The notes beneath the pieces are model-generated. The model made no database searches and was not told where the DNA came from. It saw only the letters and a list, made by a program, of their open reading frames with translations. Below, piece by piece: positions 1 to 10,436 of a stretch of DNA of 64,000 nt. A program made the position numbers and the translations under genes. Origin of the DNA: Neoceratodus forsteri (Eukaryota; Chordata; Ceratodontiformes; Ceratodontidae). The DNA lies in NCBI GenBank assembly GCA_016271365.2, contig CM028132.1, forward strand, positions 589,875,001-589,939,000, written 5' to 3'. The first letter of the stretch is position 1. Each line of letters begins with the position of its first letter.

Positions 1-1347
1 CATTGAGGCAGCTATTAAATACCGAAACGGCTCCTTCCTGGTCGGGGGCAAAAGACAGGTATAGCTGGGTATCATCGGCATTGCAATGAAACTGCAGACC
101 ATACCGTCTCACAATGTCTCCAAGGGGAAGCATATACACCGAAAACAACATGGGGGACAAAACAGAGCCCTGAGGAATCCCACAAGGCAGAGAGGTGGGA
201 TCGGAAGAAAAGACCCCCCCCCCCCGACCACCCTCTGAGTTCTTCTGGTGAGGTATGAGGTGAACCACCTGAGGACCACCCCAGAAAGTCCACAAATATA
301 TCTCAGGCACTCAAGAAGGACCCCATGGTCAATGGTGTCAAATGCTGAGGACAGATCTAATAGTACCAGAATGGACCGTTTTCTCTGGTATCTCGCCATC
401 AGGAGATCACTGAGCACCCGAACCAGTGCAGTCTCGGTACTGTGCCTCTTTCAAAAACCTGATTGCAGCGGTTCATAGATGCTATGGATGGTCAAATGGT
501 TCTCCAACTGGGCCGCCACTACTTTCTCGATCACCTTCCCCACAAAGGGGAGGTTCGAGACAGGCCTGCAGTTGGCAAGACAGTCTGGGTCCAATGAAGC
601 TTTCTTCAACAAGGGTGTCACCACTGCCTCTTTCAAGGAACAGGGATATTCACCCAAGTCAAGGGAGCACCAGACTATCAGTGCTAAAACTGGGAAAATG
701 ACCTCCCCACAACCAAAATAAGGGATGTAGGGCCCGGATCTAAACTACAGCAGGTAGGGCGCATCCCTAGGACAATCCGCATAACATCTACGATTTCCGG
801 GCGGTCAAAGGTACTCCAAGAAAACAGAGGTGTAGCGACTAAGTCCTGATCACTAACAGCTCGCATAGAATGTGTCAGAAGGATCTCTGACCTGATGTCC
901 ATCACCTTATCAGCGAAGAACTGAGCAAACTGTAATTGTGAAAACGGTCTTCGGAGCTGGAGACAGGTTGGGTTGCACAATCTGTCCACAATTCTGAAGA
1001 GCTGAGCTGGTCAGTTCTGGGCAGCAGAAATTTCCCTGGACAGGAATTCTGCTTTCTTATGAGAAATTTCTGAGTGACAGAATTGATAATGTTTTAGCAG
1101 TCTAAGATGATTGCCATTCAAGCCAGATTTCCGCCAACAACGTTCTAACTGCGTCCTAGTCGCCACCAACTCCCTCAAGGCTCCGTCAAACCAAGGTGCC
1201 CGAGGTCGAAGGGAGAGAGGGCGCAAATGAATTGGAGCAACAGCATCCAGGGAAGAGGTGATGGCATTATTATAGGCCAACACCAATGCCTCTGGATCAC
1301 TGCAATGCACAGAAAATTGTGATAGGTGAAGAACCGCAGTAAGGCCA
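1..1347 (-). mobile_element. L2-clade LINE, ORF2 fragment (linker and reverse transcriptase)
   Basis: Read from 1347 down to 1, this is the central part of an L2-type non-LTR retrotransposon. The endonuclease-RT linker comes first (about 1310-1020), with APWFDGALREL and a basic stretch TQLERCWRKSG. A pre-RT segment follows (989-690), with FADKVMDIRSEI. The RT begins near 650, with motif VVTPLLKK, then LANCRPVSNLPFVGKVIEKV, then LLDLSSAFDTIDH (about 400-370). The YADD catalytic box is altered to NADDTQLYLSF (about 90-50), where the window starts. Frameshifts and stops break the frame, so it is a dead copy. The endonuclease is missing because a SINE lies at 1348. The paralogous L2 at 44530-45318 carries the next part of the same protein. 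Confidence 0.9.
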
Positions 1348-1467
1348 TCCGAAAGATGGCACCTCAGAAGTGTAGCACCCCTCTCATGCTGCACTGCAGT
1401 GTCAGGTGCCAGACACTGTAGTGCAGCATGAGAGGGGTGCTGCACTTCTGAGGTGCCATCTTTCAGA
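1348..1467. repeat. Perfect-looking hairpin made of two facing SINE A 5' segments
   Basis: The arm 1348-1403 is the reverse complement of 1412-1467 at 53 of 56 positions by eye, with spacer aggtgcca. Both arms are SINE A sequence. Confidence 0.9.
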
Positions 1468-1737
1468 TGAGACGTTACATCGAAGTCCCATCTGCCTGGA
1501 TTGGTGGTAGTTCAGGTGGATGTTAAAGATCCCATGGGATCTATCGAAAAGAGTATGGGAATTTCCCTGGTGTCCTGGCCAAATTTCCCTCATTCTCTAA
1601 AAATACCACCAAGAGCTTAATCTGGTTCAAAGTCAGTTAGCATTCATCTGTATCCCCCCTTCCCCAGGTCATGCCTGAAAATAGGCAAGATTTGTCTAGT
1701 GCACTTACCCAGTCAACAAAAAATAAATAAAATATAC
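1348..1737 (+). mobile_element. SINE family A, 5'-truncated copy beginning in a fold-back
   Basis: The body (from about 1412) matches the fuller copy at 9256-9698 across the motif ATCTTTCAGATGAGACGTTA, the segment GTGTCCTGGCCAAATTTCCC and the tail TACCCAGTCAACAAAAAATA. The tRNA-like head is missing. In its place is an inverted copy of the first 56 bases (1348-1403) facing 1412-1467 across an 8-base spacer. The GATGAGACGTTAAACCGAGG block is one I recognise as a widespread conserved SINE core in vertebrates; I cannot name the superfamily with certainty. It abuts the L2 fragment, so it probably inserted into it. Confidence 0.85.
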
Positions 1738-2440
1738 TGTGTCTCTGAAGAAGTGACTGTGTCTCTATTGTATATGAGAAGATATACAAAACAAAAGTTA
1801 TCATTCCACAGTAGGGTGCCACCCACCCCTCTTAATACAAGCAGGTTAAAATTAACATACTACTTCAATTCGATGTGTCCGGGGGGGGGAATCAGTGAAC
1901 ACTTTATAAAACAAGATTACATTCGGCATTTTAAGCTATTTAAAGAGCCCACGAGCAGCATGATAATGTAGGCCATATCAATAATCCAACAGTTACAAAC
2001 TCTGTATCCTGTACAAAGGAAAAGCAGAAATCATGCCAAATCGCTTTTTAAGGACCATAAAAATAACCCTTAAACTTATCTTAAAGCCCACAATTATGAA
2101 ATTGTGTAAATACCTGACAGTGACATAGAAAACCACGAAACCTTTATAACTAACTTTTATAATACATCTTAAATTTATAAAGGCTCATAATGGATATCTC
2201 CATGTTATTAACTGAACAGTTTTATTATTCGTTTAAAGATACTTCAATTTAAGATGCCATTCTTGAAAGACCTATTAGCTAAGAAATGTTCCCCAAAGTA
2301 GTGAAATTAACCATATATAAGAAACTAATCAGCTCAATATACATTGTACTATAAAGTACTTCTTTATGAACATGCTTTCATTTCTACATCAAGTCTACAG
2401 CACCTGGCTATAATATGGCAAACCTGAAGCCAGCACTACA
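1738..2440. other. AT-rich stretch without recognised feature
   Basis: I see no coding region, terminal repeat or SINE core here. It could include the 3' untranslated part of the L1/Tx1 ORF1 element to its right, which reads toward it. Confidence 0.5.
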
Positions 2441-2446
2441 ACCAAA

Positions 2447-3346
2447 AGTTCATGTCTCCTCTTCGTCAGATTCCTCCGGGTCAAGCTGATCTGGAGATTC
2501 CCTCCAAACAGGCGGCGATGTATGGTGCTGAGACCACTTCAGGGCCTCGCTGGAGTCTGAAAAAATAAAGACCTCGCCCTTATGCAGGATCCGAAGATGT
2601 ATTGGGAAAATCATGTTGTGAGGTATGCCTGCCTCCCTCAATATGGCTCCAACGCCATCAAAGTGTTTTTTTCTTTTGCCTGGTGGCATAACTTGGGTCC
2701 GGATAGATACGGATCTGGTTCCCTTTGTGAAGCAGCATCCTTTTCTGGCGTACTAATGCCAAAATATATAGTCTCTTGATCCTACACAGTCAAGAACTGC
2801 TACTATTGCTCTGGGGGCCTCAGGATTCTCGAGATGTCCTCTGAAGGCCACAAGATAAGACTTTTTGAATTTTTATTTTGCTGTCAGAGAACGACTGCTC
2901 CAATTGTTGCTCCATCCAGTCATACATGAAGAGGCCCAAATGGCCCCCCTCGCTCCACTCAGGCATGCCCATGATGCGAAGGTTGAGGGCCCGGGCTTGG
3001 TTTTCAAGAGCTTCAAGCCTAGAGCGGAGATGTGCGTTTTCTTTGACGAGTGTAAAAGCTGTGTCCATAGCTGCCTCGGAACTCCTGCGAGTCTCTATGG
3101 CTTCCGATTTTATTGAGGACACCCTGGATTCCAGGTGCGTTACTCTCTTAGACACTGATTCGAATTTCTCTGCCAGTCCCGACACTGTATATGTTAGGCG
3201 ATTGATTTTAATGCCTAATGTTTGCAGGGTTTCTTCTCCTGTAGTGGTGTCTTCAGGTGCAGTGTGGCCTTGCTCAGACCATGTGGCTGAAGGTCCCGAA
3301 GTATTTTTGCTCCTTCTTGTAACTTTTCTTTTTTCGGGTTGCCCAT
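2447..3346 (-). pseudogene. L1/Tx1-type LINE ORF1 (RNA-binding protein), decayed
   Basis: The start is ATG at 3346-3344 (MGNPKKEKLQEG). A coiled-coil region rich in LESR/LE heptads follows (3185-3000), then the non-LTR ORF1 core ALNLRIMGMPEWSEGGHLG (about 2990-2935), the equivalent of the RRM entry 'NLRI.G.PE' of L1 ORF1p. The C-terminal domain (about 2690-2450) has GIPHNMIFPIHLRILHKGE and ends in an acidic tail, EESDEEET. ORF1 proteins of this class bind element RNA in the retrotransposition particle. The frame is lost near 2820-2700. No ORF2 of the same copy follows, so it may be a truncated copy or another ORF1-only element. Confidence 0.85.
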
Positions 3347-3529
3347 TGTTATTTCTCTAAAATTCCTAGTTACTTTTCAGTATGTGGAATTCTTCAAATC
3401 GTTTGATGAAATAGTTTTATTTAGTTTTTTTTCTAAGATTTGTAGAGAGCTTTTACTCCTAACAAACATTCTTCTCGGGCTCAACATCACCCCCTCCCCA
3501 AAAAAAAAAAAAAATTCTTAATAAACTGG

Positions 3530-3790
3530 TCTCAGATCTGCAACACGTCAGAATAAAATTTATACAGGAATAAAGTATAAAAATAAGAAAATAAACCTCT
3601 CTCAAAAAAAGGGTGAGAGTAGAGCCAGTGAGTCTCTTCAACTCCAGCTTGGTGCCAAGGATGCCAGATCTCCAAAAACTTGGGAAAACAGATGTAAGGT
3701 AGCTGTGATCCGTTCCATCGTCTCAATCTCTGAAACTTTCTGTTTCCACTGTGATAATGTAGGCTAGTGTGCAGTCAACCATTGGAGTGT
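3530..3790 (-). pseudogene. L1/Tx1 LINE ORF2 C-terminal end plus 3' UTR fragment
   Basis: On the minus strand, 3740-3640 reads KVSEIETMERITATLHLFSQ followed by VFGDLASLAPSW. This is the conserved far C-terminus of L1/Tx1 ORF2 proteins (the 'W..KL.EI..ME..TA' block). A short AT-rich 3' part with AATAAA-like words follows to about 3530. It is a 5'-truncated remnant in the same orientation as, but separate from, the ORF1 piece at 2447-3346. Confidence 0.65.
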
Positions 3791-3799
3791 CATACATTT

Positions 3800-4785
3800 A
3801 AGTGCAGCTACTCATAAACCATTCAACATTCTAATGTTCCCTAGACTGTGTGTCTTCTCCCTTTCACCAAACTGTCCCAGCGTAAGTGGCCCAGCAGAAG
3901 TGGGAGTCCTCATGGTCACAGGGAGATGGCAGATCAACGGGAAACTTCAGTCTCCTGTTCTGTGACCACTTTGTTTTTGGAACAGAAATATTCACACACC
4001 CTTCCACTCAGATGGGGTTCTTGTGTAGCCCAGGCTGACCTGCCTGTGGTTTGCAAATACTGCACCATCCCAGTCTTGTCCCTCACTACTGACTCTCTAG
4101 TGGTATTCTAGGGGCTAGAAACAACCAAACTGGGTACAATATTTTATTTTATTTTTTTTAGGGAGAAGTCAGTGTGTGCTACAAGCTTCTGACCTCTGCT
4201 CCGGGTTTCTTATGCACCAGCTGCTCATTTGCCTATTATATTTTGGATTTATCTAACGAGTTACTGTCACCAGTGTGGCTGTGGGTTGGATTTTGTGCTC
4301 TGGTTTTGCTTTGTTATATACCTGCCCTGCACTAACTCGCGTAACTATTAATCTGTCTGCTACCATCACCTTCTTGACACGTGGTCCTCATGGTGTTGGA
4401 GCTTGTACTTATCTTGGATGCATGTGTTCACCCACTAACTGCACTGGGCCTGCTCCCCTTCCCCCACCTTTGGTGCATCAAGTGACCACAGCAGCACTAG
4501 CAGCTACTCTTAAATCAGCTCCAGCCTTCTGCCTTCCAAATGGAAGGCCTGAGCACCTCATGCGCTTATCCCTTCAAATAGCCATGTTTTTCCTTTTCCT
4601 TCTGATACCACAGGTCCCCACTACCCCAGAAGCTTTCAGCAATTAGGAAGCTGTTGGTTCTGTTACCAGCAGGTGACACCAAAGTTAATCCTGGCCCCCC
4701 TTACCACCTGTAGTCCCTCCCCCGTCATGGCTATTCCCAAAGGTTTTGCAATTTGTCACGTGAAGATCTACATTTGCTGCTGTTT
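3800..4785. other. No recognised gene or repeat
   Basis: The longest open frame (4275-4646, plus) has no recognisable motif. The sequence is mixed in composition, with a T-rich tract at 4141-4160. Confidence 0.5.
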
Positions 4786-5012
4786 GGGCTGGCAGTGTAG
4801 CCTACAGGCTAGAGTAATGAGCTGTGAATGAGGTTGGTACATCCAGCAGACAGACCTGGATTTCATTCCCACAACCTCCATATGCATATGCATCCTGTGC
4901 GACACTAAGCAAGTCACTTAACCTCCCCAGTGCTCCCATGTTGCCCCTGAAAACAGGAACCTGTGCCTAGTGAGCCTTAACTGCTTACCAGAAGAATAAA
5001 ATAAACAAAAAA
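4786..5012 (+). mobile_element. CORE-SINE / MIR-like SINE (family C)
   Basis: A tRNA-like head with a B-box-like word (GGATTTCATTCCC, about 4858-4870) is followed by the MIR-type core GCAAGTCACTTAACCTCCCC and an A-rich tail AATAAAATAAACAAAAAATAAT. The same layout recurs at 35757-35966, where the head is better preserved. Confidence 0.85.
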
Positions 5013-5014
5013 TA

Positions 5015-5865
5015 ATAAAGTCCTGGACCTTAGTTCACATGCCAGATGTTCTGCTCCTTACCGAAACATGGCTCTCTTCTCAGGACCAACTCCAGCAAGA
5101 TTGTTATTCCTGGCTACAACTCTTTTAGACAGGACTGAGATAAAAAATGGTGAAGGACACCTTTACATTTCCTCTTCCCTCAGCTGCATCACAATGCTGT
5201 CTGAAGATGCCACTACTACCACTACCACCACAGAGTTATTTAAGCAATAAGGCACAACAATGTTCCCCCTTCCCTTATTATTATTTGGGGGGGGGTGTCT
5301 ACTGTGTCCCAGGCAGTCACCCAGAATCAGTTCTCAGTGTTCTGGAAAGCTTTCCCTGCTTGACCAATCCACTAACTATGATCTTATAATTCTGGGTGAC
5401 ATGACTCTCAACCGGCCAAGTCCTTCCTCTGATACCCCCACACTGGGGTCAAAGCCCTCAGCCTCTCCCAGTCTGTAACTGAACCCACATTGTTTAATTC
5501 AAGCACCGTGAGCCACTCTCTATTACACTGGGTTTTATCCTCCAAACCTCACGTCACTGCTGCTGGAACGCTCCTTGATGTTTTTAATGATCATTATATT
5601 ATTGGTTACCGTAAGGCTGACTCACCCGAGGTACTCTAACTCCCCACCCCCCCACGGCTCATTCAGACCAAGTCCTTCCGGGAATTTTAAGCCACAGGCC
5701 TTCCTGATGGACCTGAACAGCTGATCTGTGACATTCAAACCCCAGAAAGAAGAAAAAAAATCTAAAACAAAGGTGCTCGCCTTCCATGGGTCCCATCTCG
5801 GCTCAATGAACTTGCTACAGGGATACGTCCTGGGCTAAGCATGAAGCCTCAGACCTGCTCCAGGA
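5015..5865 (+). pseudogene. Non-LTR retrotransposon endonuclease fragment (APE type)
   Basis: The reading begins with MPDVLLLTETWLSSQ (5040-5084), containing the TETWL motif whose E is a catalytic residue of AP-like endonucleases. About 110 codons later come ILGDMTLN (5387-5410, the 'GDFN' motif) and, near 5577-5605, FNDHYIIGY, the terminal SDH-type motif with Ser replaced by Asn. Frames shift several times. The rest, to 5865, looks like the start of the linker (PWVPSRLNEL). I assign it to an L2/Rex1-like LINE. It is probably not the same copy as 7187-10260, because that one has a different linker. Confidence 0.7.
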
Positions 5866-6395
5866 TCATACCCTCTACTGCTTTTGTAACATTTGTACAT
5901 CCTCTGTTTGGAAAGGGAAGGCTACATACTCAGATTCAATGCAGCCACACAGGAGTCAAAGTAACCACCTTGTCTGCTTGTTCCAGACACCCAGTTTCAT
6001 TTCTCAGCCTGTCCCTGGGACATGCATGAAAGTAAAAACCATGAGCGGGCACTAGGACCCAGGGGATGCTACTACCTGTATAGTTTGGTTATGGACGTCA
6101 ACATCACTGTGTCACATGTTAAGAGATGGCCATTCAACCCAATGTCTTATGATGGGCTCTTCTACGTGGTCGGCAGTTTCGTCAAACAACAGAAATTAAA
6201 ACAGTGCCATGGTAGGAGTAGACTGTGCATGTGTTCTTTGTCATCGTACACGCACAGCTACATGTACCTTTTGCTTTCTGCACTGCATATCTCATTTCTG
6301 TGTGCTGTACTTATAGTAGTAGCAACCCAGGACTAGCTCTTGTTCACAGGCAGCAGAATGTTGGGGATGCAAATTAAAAACTCTTTTCTGAACCA
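5866..6395. other. No recognised feature
   Basis: The frame 6022-6336 has no recognisable domain. I see no terminal repeats. Confidence 0.45.
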
Positions 6396-6795
6396 GCCTG
6401 TCGGCACAGTGACAAGGTGATGACTTGCGATGCAGACAGCCCAGGTTCAGGAATAGACCCAGGAGTCGCGGAGGGCCGGGAGGAGAAGGATAGAGCATAT
6501 AAGGGACGGCTCTCCTTCTCCCCGGGGGGGGGGGGGTGTGCATGCCTGGCCGGTTGGCGACCTCTGGCAGAAGCCAGGGGAAATGCAGAGAATGGCCAGT
6601 GCCTAGTTGAATGGAAGGCAGGACAGATGCTGGCGTCATTGCCAGCCGTGCCTCCCTAGCGATCTTCAGCAAAATCTAGCCCCCAGGTATGATGCCCTGG
6701 CTCTGCCATCATCTCCACTGCACGCCGGGGGGGGAGTCCCCTGAGAGGTAAGCCAGGGCATGCTTCCATGTGACCGTTGGGGGGGAGGTGCTAGA
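6396..6795 (+). mobile_element. SINE family B, diverged copy
   Basis: The head aaccagcctgtcggcacagt and the B-box-like CCCAGGTTCAGGAA (6440-6453) match SINE B copies at 28481 and 57298. So does the G-rich body, including CCTCTGGCAGAAGCCAGGGG. No clear A tail is seen, and the right end against the CR1 piece is uncertain by some tens of bases. Confidence 0.65.
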
Positions 6796-7186
6796 AATAC
6801 CCTTCCCAATGCACCCCAGTATCTGCTAGTCTTTCCTACCACTATGTTGCACTGCCCAACCACCCTGAGGTCATCAGATATGACTCCTAGGTACCTTTCT
6901 TGCTTGGTGACTATAAGTTCCACTCCCATATCTTATACACAGCCCCTAAGTTCCGCAGCCCTAAGTGCATAACCTTGCACTTTCTGGCACTGAAACCCAT
7001 TTGCCACCCCCTATACCATATCTTGAGTCTCTTCAGGTCCCTTTGCATTCTCTCCACCCCTTCCTGTCAACTCTGTTTCAGATTTCTGTATCATCTGCAA
7101 AGAAACACAGCTTCCCTTCACATTGCTCTTCAAAGTCACTTATGTAGACACTGAAGACCAGGGTATTTAAGCAGGGCATCTCCAGC
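6796..7186 (-). pseudogene. CR1-III LINE, distal piece of the reverse transcriptase
   Basis: The minus strand reads VYISDFEEQCEGKLCFFADD (about 7155-7096), the catalytic FADD box of CR1 reverse transcriptase. A decayed stretch ends in GVANGFQCQKVQGYALR, and then ELIVTKQERYLGVISDDLRV leads into the palm/thumb region. It is the 3' continuation of the CR1 pieces at 10261-10414 and 33585-34985. A LINE insertion (7187-10260) lies between, with a degenerate target duplication at 7174-7186 and 10261-10274. Confidence 0.85.
7174..7186. repeat. Left target-site duplication of the 7187-10260 LINE
   Basis: GGGCATCTCCAGC here corresponds to GGGCCTCTCCCAGC at 10261-10274, directly after the A-rich tail of the inserted LINE. 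Both flanks are CR1 reverse transcriptase on the minus strand. Confidence 0.7.
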
Positions 7187-10100
7187 TGCTAAAATTCCAC
7201 CTATGCAACCTGGACTGGGCACCAATTGAAACAGTCAACGATATTAGCAAAGCGTTGGACTTGTTCATCAAACATTTCACTGCGGCCTGTGATAGCTATG
7301 CGCCCCTGAAAAAGATTAGGGTCAAAGGCAGGGCAAACCCATGGATAACTGCTGAGCTTGTGGCAGGGCTCTAACACAGGGACCACCTCTGGTACTGTGC
7401 TCGAGCAACACCTACACAAGGGAACATACAAAAATATAAAGCTGCCAGAAACAACTGCACTTGAGCGATTCGGAATGCTAAAAGCAACTATTTCAAGGAG
7501 TCACTAACCAACTCTTGGGGTAACAGTAAAAAACTTCTGGAATAATCTGGAAAAAACTCACTGGCAAGGATCCAAAGACACCACCCACTATGCTCAACAT
7601 CGATGGAATACCAACACTTGACCTTGGCTCTATTTCCAACACTTTCAACAATGCATTCACCAACCTTGGCAGTGTCCTTCCACCAAACTTCTTTGATGCC
7701 CCTTCACCCACCACACTCAAACACCGCACCGCAGGTACACACAACTCCGCAGTTCTTCTTTAAAGAGATACCAATTCATGTAGCCAGAACCTATATCAAC
7801 ATGGCCATCCGCAAAACTGGGTACAGTGGTGACTCCCTGGACCTGAAGCTGATCTCGCCGGTTCTAGAAGAAATCCATGAACCCCTGACAAAGATCTTCA
7901 ACCTCTCCCTTAGACTAGTGCAATTCCCCTCACTTTGGAAACTGGCCACCATCACACCTGTATATGAAAGTGGAGATAGGGCCCTAAACACCAACTACAG
8001 GCCCACTTCACTCCTCCCCCCCTTATCTAAAGCCCTGGAACGTATTGTCTCGACCAGTTAGTCGAATTCCTAGATAAGTACGAAGTTCAATGCCCAGAGC
8101 AGCATGGCTTCAGAAAGGGGCATAGCACCACCACGGCTCTGCTGGAATTTACAAGTTTCATTCATGCCACACCTAACCAAGGGAACTGTGTGGGGGCAGT
8201 ATTTATTGACTCAACGAAGGCATCTGACACCGTAAATCATCCACTCCTACTCAAGCAACTGTCTACTATTGGGCTCTCCAATGACACTGCAATGGTTTGC
8301 TAGCTACCTCGGAGGTAGGGTCCAACGCGTTAGGATTGCCGGTGTCACCTCAGATGAAAAGCCAGTCCTCTCTGGAGTCCTGCAGGGGTCAATAATGGGA
8401 CCCCTACTCTTCTCCCTTCTTCTGAACAACCTCCCTAGTATCTGTCAGCAAAATTCTACTCCATGCGGATGATGCAGTCCTGTTCACAAGTCACCATGAC
8501 GCCAAACTCCTAGAATACCAGCTGCAGCTAGACTTTAAGCATGTTGAAGATTGGCTGAGTACACATAAACTCATCCTGAACCACAGCAAAACTAAAGTCA
8601 TGACATTCTGTCATGCACGAAGCAAGTGTAAATCTCTGCCCCTTTCCATCAAGAACCACTAGGGAACTTCACTCGAACAGGTCTCTGAGTTCAAGTACCT
8701 TGGCATCACTCTGGACAGTACCCTCTCCTATGTTCAACACACAGACAATGTTGCAAAGGCTGCCAACATACGAACCGGCATACTGCACAAGCACTGTATT
8801 ACTAAAGATTCCCGTAGATTGGCTATGCACAGCTCTGTCACTTCCATCATAGACTACGGTCTTGCCATCTATGGGTCTGCCTCTACAACTGCCCTCCGCA
8901 GGATCTCAGTATCGCTCAACAAAGCCTGCAGACTACTAACGGGCGCTTCACGTCAAACACACACCAGTGACCTGTATGCCCAGGCGGGCTGGCTCCCCTT
9001 ACACAGTCAAATACAATACCAGACCTGCCTGTTATCCAAAAGGGTACTCCTCGGTCTCATGCCTCCAGGGGTTGAAAAGCTCCTTACCACCCATAACAGT
9101 ACTCAGCATACATGTAGCACCCAACAGTCAATCCTCCAGGTTCCCAGGTGCAGGACCACAATGGGCCAGTGGGCATTTCCGCAGAGGGTGCCGCAGTGGT
9201 ACAGTACCCTCAACAAGGAAACACTTTTTCCGGTGTCTACTTTGCTTGGACCCTTCAGTGTCAGTGGTTCAGCAGGTTGCACACTCACCTCTGAGGCTGG
9301 GAGATCAGTGGGCTGTGGGTTCAGTTCCCACATCTGGCACTTGGGTTAATATCCCAATACTGACACTGCAGTGCAGCGAGAGGGGTGCTGTACTTCTGAG
9401 GTGCCGTCTTTCGGATGAGACGTTAAACCGAGGTCCCATCTGCCTGGACTGGTGGTAGTTCAGGTGGATGTTAAAGATCCCATGGCACTTATCGAAAAGA
9501 GTAGGGGAATTTCCCCAGTGTCCTGGCCAAATTTCCCTCATTCACTAAAAATACCACCAACAGCTTAATCTGGTTCAAGGTCAGCTGGCATTCATCTGTA
9601 TCCCCCTCCCCCGGGTCGTGCCTGAAAATAGGCAGGATTTGTCTAGTGCACTTACCCAGTCAACAAAAACTAAATAAAAAAAAAAAAAAAAAAAAAAAGG
9701 AATCTGCAACACTCTCTCACCTCAACCTTGCAATGCAACTGCCTCTCCTAAATCTGGCTCTCCATCCCCCTGGTTGTTTCTGAACTGTGACCAGTAACCT
9801 TTTAACAGATAACCGCCTCATGGCACCTGCCCTCCTGCCTTATTCTTGCCCCCCACTGCCTCACTCCTGCCCTTCCCCATTTCTTTCACGCCACCTCCCT
9901 CCACTACTGACAGGCATCTGCCCCTTCTTCCCCAATACTGCTTACATTTCTTCCAACCACCCATCACTCCGACAGAGGCACCTCCGCCTGCCTACCTCTT
10001 CCAGTTCCCCCACTACCCTGCACACACAAACTGTCCTTCCTATCATTTCTTTCTTGGCTTTGCTACTCTGAAACCTTATTTAAGCTGCCCTCTGAATTCA

Positions 10101-10260
10101 AGCAGCAATCTATGACTAACTGTAAAATGTGCTAAGGATGTAAAATATTGTCTACCTTTGTATGTATGTTACCTACTTCCTTCGACGTGGAACCTTCGTA
10201 AATGAGCAGTCTTTGCTCAAAGGTACTTGTAATCCTAGAAATTAATAAATAAATAAAAGA
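7187..10260 (+). mobile_element. LINE of the L2/Rex1-like group: linker, RT and 3' UTR
   Basis: The linker is at 7199-7560, with LDWAPIETVND, RVKGRANPWITAEL and RNAKSNYFKESL. Reverse transcriptase follows: WKLATITPVYESGD (7939-7980), NYRPTSLLPPLSKALERI (7993-8046), QHGFRKGHSTTTALLEF (8101-8151), VFIDSTKASDTVNHPLLLKQ (8200-8259, with 'DFSKAFD' altered), LSGVLQGSIMGPLLFS (8370-8417), and a YADDAVLF equivalent around 8461-8485. The C-terminal EFKYLGITLDSTLSY, IIDYGLAIYG and CRLLTGASRQ complete the domain to about 9240. A SINE A copy sits at 9250-9698, and a CT-rich 3' UTR runs to AATTAATAAATAAATAAAAGA. It is 5'-truncated, lacking endonuclease, and has several frameshifts. Confidence 0.85.
9250..9698 (+). 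mobile_element. SINE family A, full-length copy
   Basis: The tRNA-derived head has an A-box-like TGGTTCAGCAGG (9265-9276) and a B box GGTTCAGTTCC (9318-9328). The conserved core TCTTTCGGATGAGACGTTAA (from 9409) and a 3' part lead to TGCACTTACCCAGTCAACAAA and a pure A tail of about 22 bases (9677-9698). It lies between the RT end and the 3' UTR of the plus-strand LINE, so it inserted later. I did not find a convincing target duplication. Confidence 0.92.
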
Positions 10261-10414
10261 GGGCCTCTCCCAGCATTCAACCCTATGACACCCAACTAGT
10301 CGCTATCTTATCGCTTAAGTGGCTACCATTTACTACCACCCTTTGCCTCCTATCCCTTAACCAGTTCGATACCCAGCTTCTCACTTTCTCCACCACCCAC
10401 AGGCTGCTTAGTTT
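10261..10414 (-). pseudogene. CR1-III LINE, middle RT piece between two insertions
   Basis: The minus strand reads LWVVEKVRSWVSNWLRDRRQ, then RVVVNGSHLSDKIATS, then an eroded 'GVPQGSVLG' motif. This is CR1 RT between the AFDT box and the FADD box. At its right edge the frame continues seamlessly into 33585-33650 (NKLSSL) once the L1-A insertion is removed. At its left edge it continues into 7186. Confidence 0.9.
10400..10414. repeat. Left 15-bp target-site duplication of L1-A
   Basis: CAGGCTGCTTAGTTT is identical to 33585-33599. The left copy runs directly into the T tract that is the poly(A) tail of the minus-strand element L1-A. Confidence 0.92.
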
Positions 10415-10436
10415 TTTTTTTTGTTTTTTTTTTTTT

